NCBI GenBank assembly: GCA_020636255.1
Contig: JACJYE010000013.1
Span: forward strand, 62,001-126,000
DNA: 64,000 nucleotides
Direction of reading: 5' to 3'
From: Lewinellaceae bacterium
Lineage (GTDB): Bacteria; Bacteroidota; Bacteroidia; Chitinophagales; Saprospiraceae
Made by a program: the position numbers and the translations under genes. Position 1 is the first letter of the stretch, and each line of letters opens with the position of its first letter. Below, one piece after another: positions 63,584-64,000 of the stretch. A model generated the notes under the pieces. The model worked only from the letters and a program-made list of their open reading frames with translations. It was not told the origin of the DNA and did not search any database.

Positions 63584-64000
63584 GTTTGCCCTCTTCCTGC
63601 TGCCCATCCACCTGGCGGGGCTGGCGCTGTGTTATATGCTCTTTCGCGAGAACCGCCTCTTTTTTATCTTCGCCGAAATGGCCATCGTCGGCTCTTATCT
63701 GCTCTGTTTTCTGTCTTTCCGTTCCGTCAGCCGGCCGCTGCAACTACTCCTGACCGGCCTGGACGCTATTCGCGACCGCGATTTCAACGTGAAGTTCGTG
63801 CAGACGGGGCAGTACGAAACGGACCAGCTGATAGGGGTGTACAACGAAATGATCGACCGCCTGCGCGAAGAGCGTACGCGACAGGAGCAGCAGCATTTTT
63901 TTCTGGACAAGCTGATCCAGACCTCGCCAACAGGCATCATCATCCTGGATTACGACGGGCTGGTCACCGAGATCAACCCCAGGGCGCGGGAGCAGCTGGG
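63567..64000 (+). CDS. Sensor histidine kinase, N-terminal part (runs off the window)
   Basis: The visible 144 residues begin at ATG 63567 (MKIRTKFALFLLPIHLAGLA). Two membrane helices (about 7-24 and 31-50: FFIFAEMAIVGSYLLCFLSF) have almost no periplasmic loop between them, so a signal in the membrane is likely. A HAMP-like segment follows (RPLQLLLTGLDAIRDRDFNV, ETDQLIGVYNEMIDRLREER), then the start of a PAS domain (FLDKLIQTSPTGIIILDYDG). The overlap with the regulator gene makes it the cognate kinase. The catalytic part lies outside the window. Confidence 0.88.

Overview
The window looks like a chromosomal segment of a GC-rich member of the Bacteroidota, probably Saprospiria/Lewinella-like. 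The evidence is a secreted protein with a lamin-tail domain and a type IX secretion (T9SS) C-terminus, an UpxY-type NusG paralogue, a Bacteroidota-style REP-associated transposase with its REP arrays, DUF559 and YeeE/YedE families, and the near absence of Shine-Dalgarno sites. The genus is a guess. No tRNA, rRNA, cas genes or replication origin were seen.

Positions 1-52,450 form one large surface-polysaccharide locus. Except for two plus-strand genes at the left edge (glycosyltransferase end, wecB), it reads right to left. From the promoter side: winged-helix regulator; L-2-hydroxyglutarate oxidase; wbpE, wbpD, wbpA; upxY antiterminator; UDP-glucose dehydrogenase; UDP-glucuronate decarboxylase; UDP-glucuronate 4-epimerase-like gene; PHP-type tyrosine phosphatase; wbpB; wza; a ParE-type toxin-antitoxin pair; BY-kinase wzc; ABC exporter permease wzm. 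A 4-kb insert with a two-part YeeE/YedE sulfur transporter and two membrane-anchored rhodanese-like proteins then separates wzm from its ATPase gene wzt. From wzt down to about 10.2 kb lies the variable part: glycosyltransferases, two methyltransferases, a sulfotransferase, an asparagine-synthetase homologue, a CapK-like ligase and a Wzy-like polymerase. It ends with a PglE/PglF/PglC-like set (aminotransferase, dehydratase, phosphoglycosyl transferase), manC and two more glycosyltransferases.

The stretch 18.4-30.4 kb is mostly much more AT-rich than its surroundings, and its right boundary falls inside wzt. Between 10.2 and 31.0 kb almost every gene is broken by one or more single-base frameshifts, whereas genes outside are intact. 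This is either decay of a transferred cassette or a poorly polished assembly stretch.

Positions 52.7-53.8 kb hold a REP-associated tyrosine transposase between two arrays of its presumed REP element; satellite copies occur at 3.7, 36.2 and 45.2 kb. A second GC-rich hairpin repeat family brackets a DUF559 gene at 41.3-42.4 kb. Other structured repeat families and MITE-like elements are scattered through intergenic regions; one MITE interrupts a PIN toxin gene.

Positions 55.4-64 kb are plus strand: a tripartite efflux operon (HlyD-type adaptor, TolC, ABC ATPase, two FtsX-type permeases), then a sigma-54-dependent response regulator and the start of its histidine kinase. A near-consensus -24/-12 promoter and an upstream perfect palindrome precede the adaptor gene, which suggests that this two-component system controls the operon.
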